From Apoderus coryli (lineage: Eukaryota > Arthropoda > Insecta > Coleoptera > Attelabidae), in NCBI GenBank assembly GCA_911728435.2, contig OU452209.1, positions 14,180,869 through 14,244,868 of the forward strand: a stretch of DNA of 64,000 bases. Reading direction: 5' to 3'. A program made the position numbers and the translations under genes. The number at the start of each line of letters is the position of its first letter. Position 1 is the stretch's first letter. The notes below the pieces were generated by a model that saw nothing but the letters and a program-made list of their open reading frames with translations, had not been told where the DNA came from and did no database searches. Below, one piece after another: positions 61,969-64,000 of the stretch.

Positions 61969-62984
61969 TTAATGAATATATATCCTGAAAATATGAAGAA
62001 AAGAACAAGATAAAAAAATAAGTCACAAGTTCTGAAGTTAAAGTATGGTTCAAAATTGTTTTGGCTCATTTTCTTCATGTAAGAATTCAATGAAAACACA
62101 AAATGAAGCAGGGGATGATGAGGATCAATGGGAACCACAGGATCCTTAGATTAAGAGTAAATCTTCCAAGAACTAGATCAAGCAGTCTACCAACACAGTT
62201 CATTTTAAATGGTCTCTAAGCAATGCCCCATGTGTGCCAATATTCAACTTCTCAACAAAACCCTGTAACTTCCTTAATAAGTGAGTTTTCAGAGTGATTA
62301 AAAAACCATATTGCTCAGAAAAGACCAGTCTTCAATTTGGCATTATCGAATAATATTTTTAAAGTTTATCTTTTTGGGGATGTAGGTTCGTACATAATAA
62401 TATGATTTACATTAGGAAATAAAAATATTTCGTTTTTATTTCTACGTAAAAAGCTTACAATAAAATGACGTTTTGTCGTATTATTTGCGACTTTTTTAGG
62501 TTCCTACTTTTTGACACAAGTAATTTGTGAACTTACAACAGTCAATAATAAAAAAAAAAATAGACAAGATAGATAAAAAACAATAGACGCAGACATTATT
62601 TCGTTAACAAACATTAGAATATATAAACCCATAGATCGACACGAACAAGTTAAAATAATAATGTTAAATAACAAGATAAACTTTAAAAATATTGTCACGT
62701 TTAGGTTTAACGTGAACTACGAGGGCATTGAATATAAGGACCTTATCTAAAAGATTGAAACACCGAATACCAAGTTTAAATAGACTAAGTTTATTAACAG
62801 TTAAAGTTGAGAAAGTTGAGAAGAGTTTACAAAATGATGAAACTTAAGACAATAGAGTTAAAATAGTAGAATACAAATTAATAATACTTACATTAAAATA
62901 TAAGACCACATATGGTCAAGTTGCACTATGGTTCACATTTTACTGCCTTCAGGTTTTCTTACTATTAGTTTAGGACACAACTAA
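61969..62984. other. Spacer, nothing recognised
   Basis: No gene assigned. A short frame at 62089-62151 (MKTQNEAGDDEDQWEPQDP-stop) has protein-like composition but no support. The rest is AT-rich. Confidence 0.35.
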
Positions 62985-64000
62985 ACTTATCAAAAATAAA
63001 CTTACCTCTGGGCCAGACGGGATACCATCTTTTTTTGTAAGAGATACTATTGTAATTCTGTCCTCGCCATTGTGTCTTATATTTAATTTAATTGTTAAGA
63101 ACCATACATTTCCAAAAGTATGGAAATTCGCTAAGGTATGTCCAGTATTTAAGAAGGGAGATCGCGCAGATGTGAGCAACTATCGGCCAATATCGATTTT
63201 ATCGAATTTCTCAAAGATACTTGAAATAGTCCTATATAACCGTATATAAAAAATTGTCAAGTCACAGTTGGCCGATTATCAACATGGTTTTATTACACAG
63301 AGATCTTGTCTTACTAATTTAGCAATATTTACGCAGATTACATCTGAGATATTGGATGAGCATGGACAAGTTGACGTTATTTACACTGATTTCTGCAAAG
63401 CATTTGACACTATAGATCATCAAACTTTAATTAGAAAACTTCCAAAATTTGGCTTTGATTTCGGTGCTGTCCTTCTGATTCAGTCTTATCTGCATGATAG
63501 ACATCAGTTCATATCTTATAATGGGTTTAATTCCATCGATTATTTGGCCACATCTGGGGTTCCACAAGGATCAAACTTGGGACCTCTACTTTTTCTTCTC
63601 TTTATTAACGACCTTGGCGAGTCCTTGATTTGTTCTAAATTGATTTTTGCCGATGACCTTAAGATATTTAATTCTGTGGATGGTATCAGTGATTGTGATG
63701 CGTTGCAGATGTGCCTTGATTCCATAGGGGAGTGGTGTACACTTCATAGGATCGCTCTTAATCCGGCCAAATGTAGTGTTGTTACATATACGAAGAAACA
63801 GTGTCCCATTACTTACAACTATAATATTGATAAAATACAATTACAACGTTCTGACTCCATCAATGATTTGGGAGTGCTCTTTGATTCTGCCTTAAGTTTT
63901 AAGAGTCATATTTTGAAAAAGATATCAGAGGCGTCTAGGGCATATGGTTTTATTGTCAGAAATGGGAAACACTTTAAAAATATTAATACATTGAAAATGC
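62985..64000 (+). pseudogene. Jockey/CR1-like LINE, runs off window
   Basis: Plus-strand RT related to the copies at 11584 and 29311. From about 62990: KLTSGPDGIPSFFVRDTIVI, FKKGDRADVSNYRPISILSN, a single in-frame stop (TAA at about 63246, in NRI-stop-KIVKSQ), then DVIYTDFCKAFDTIDHQTLI, SGVPQGSNLGPLLFLLFIND, FADDLKIFNSVDGISD (catalytic ADD) and NDLGVLFDSALSFKSHILKK, continuing past the right edge. Apart from that one stop the frame is open for over 330 codons, so the copy is relatively young, but it is 5'-truncated before the RT. Confidence 0.85.

Noticed and set aside
62089..62151. Short frame MKTQNEAGDDEDQWEPQDP as a last harmonin exon
   Set aside because: No convincing acceptor and phase match, and no known similarity to the harmonin C-terminus.

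Overview
The window is AT-rich eukaryotic DNA, almost certainly from an insect. The evidence is a spliced host gene whose closest match I recognise is insect harmonin (Ush1c; CG5921-type), set in a dense field of insect-type transposons: mariner, DD41D Tc1/mariner, Jockey/CR1-, L2- and RTE-like LINEs, Penelope-like, P/THAP-like, Crypton-like and hAT-like remnants. A large, repeat-rich genome such as a beetle's would fit, but the species cannot be read from the sequence.

Layout. 1-7456: AT-rich flank, then a mariner split by one 3991-bp block of two head-to-tail LINEs. 7457-12892: LINE debris and a young Jockey/CR1-like copy. 12893-17056: a perfect 49-bp-arm hairpin and a 2-kb element whose long inverted ends carry hammerhead-like motifs. 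17057-25625: LINE pieces, an R2-like zinc-finger/Myb ORF without reverse transcriptase, a decayed DD41D transposon and a LINE missing an RT block. 26572-28658: an intact-looking DD41D transposon with 340-bp inverted ends. 28825-29224: a canonical hammerhead ribozyme hairpin and a tRNA-like sequence. 29311-30865: second copy of the young LINE.

From 31062 to 57853 ten exons on the + strand join in frame (531 codons) to give PDZ1, PDZ2 and the following linker of harmonin. The N-terminal exons and the 3' exons, including any third PDZ, were not found here. Intron 2 (16.6 kb) holds an inverted mariner remnant, hammerhead-like motifs, a Crypton fossil, a hAT-like MITE, a (TTATA)n array, a THAP/P-like deletion derivative, a Penelope GIY-YIG fragment and a LINE lacking its RT. 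Intron 3 carries a 46-bp minisatellite, and intron 4 a Tc1-like deletion derivative. The last 6 kb hold a mariner with a nested MITE, an RTE fragment and the start of another LINE that runs off the end.

Functionally there is one host gene. Only the DD41D element looks potentially autonomous. The recurrent hammerhead/hammerhead-like motifs, one of them beside Penelope-type coding remains, are the most interesting theme.
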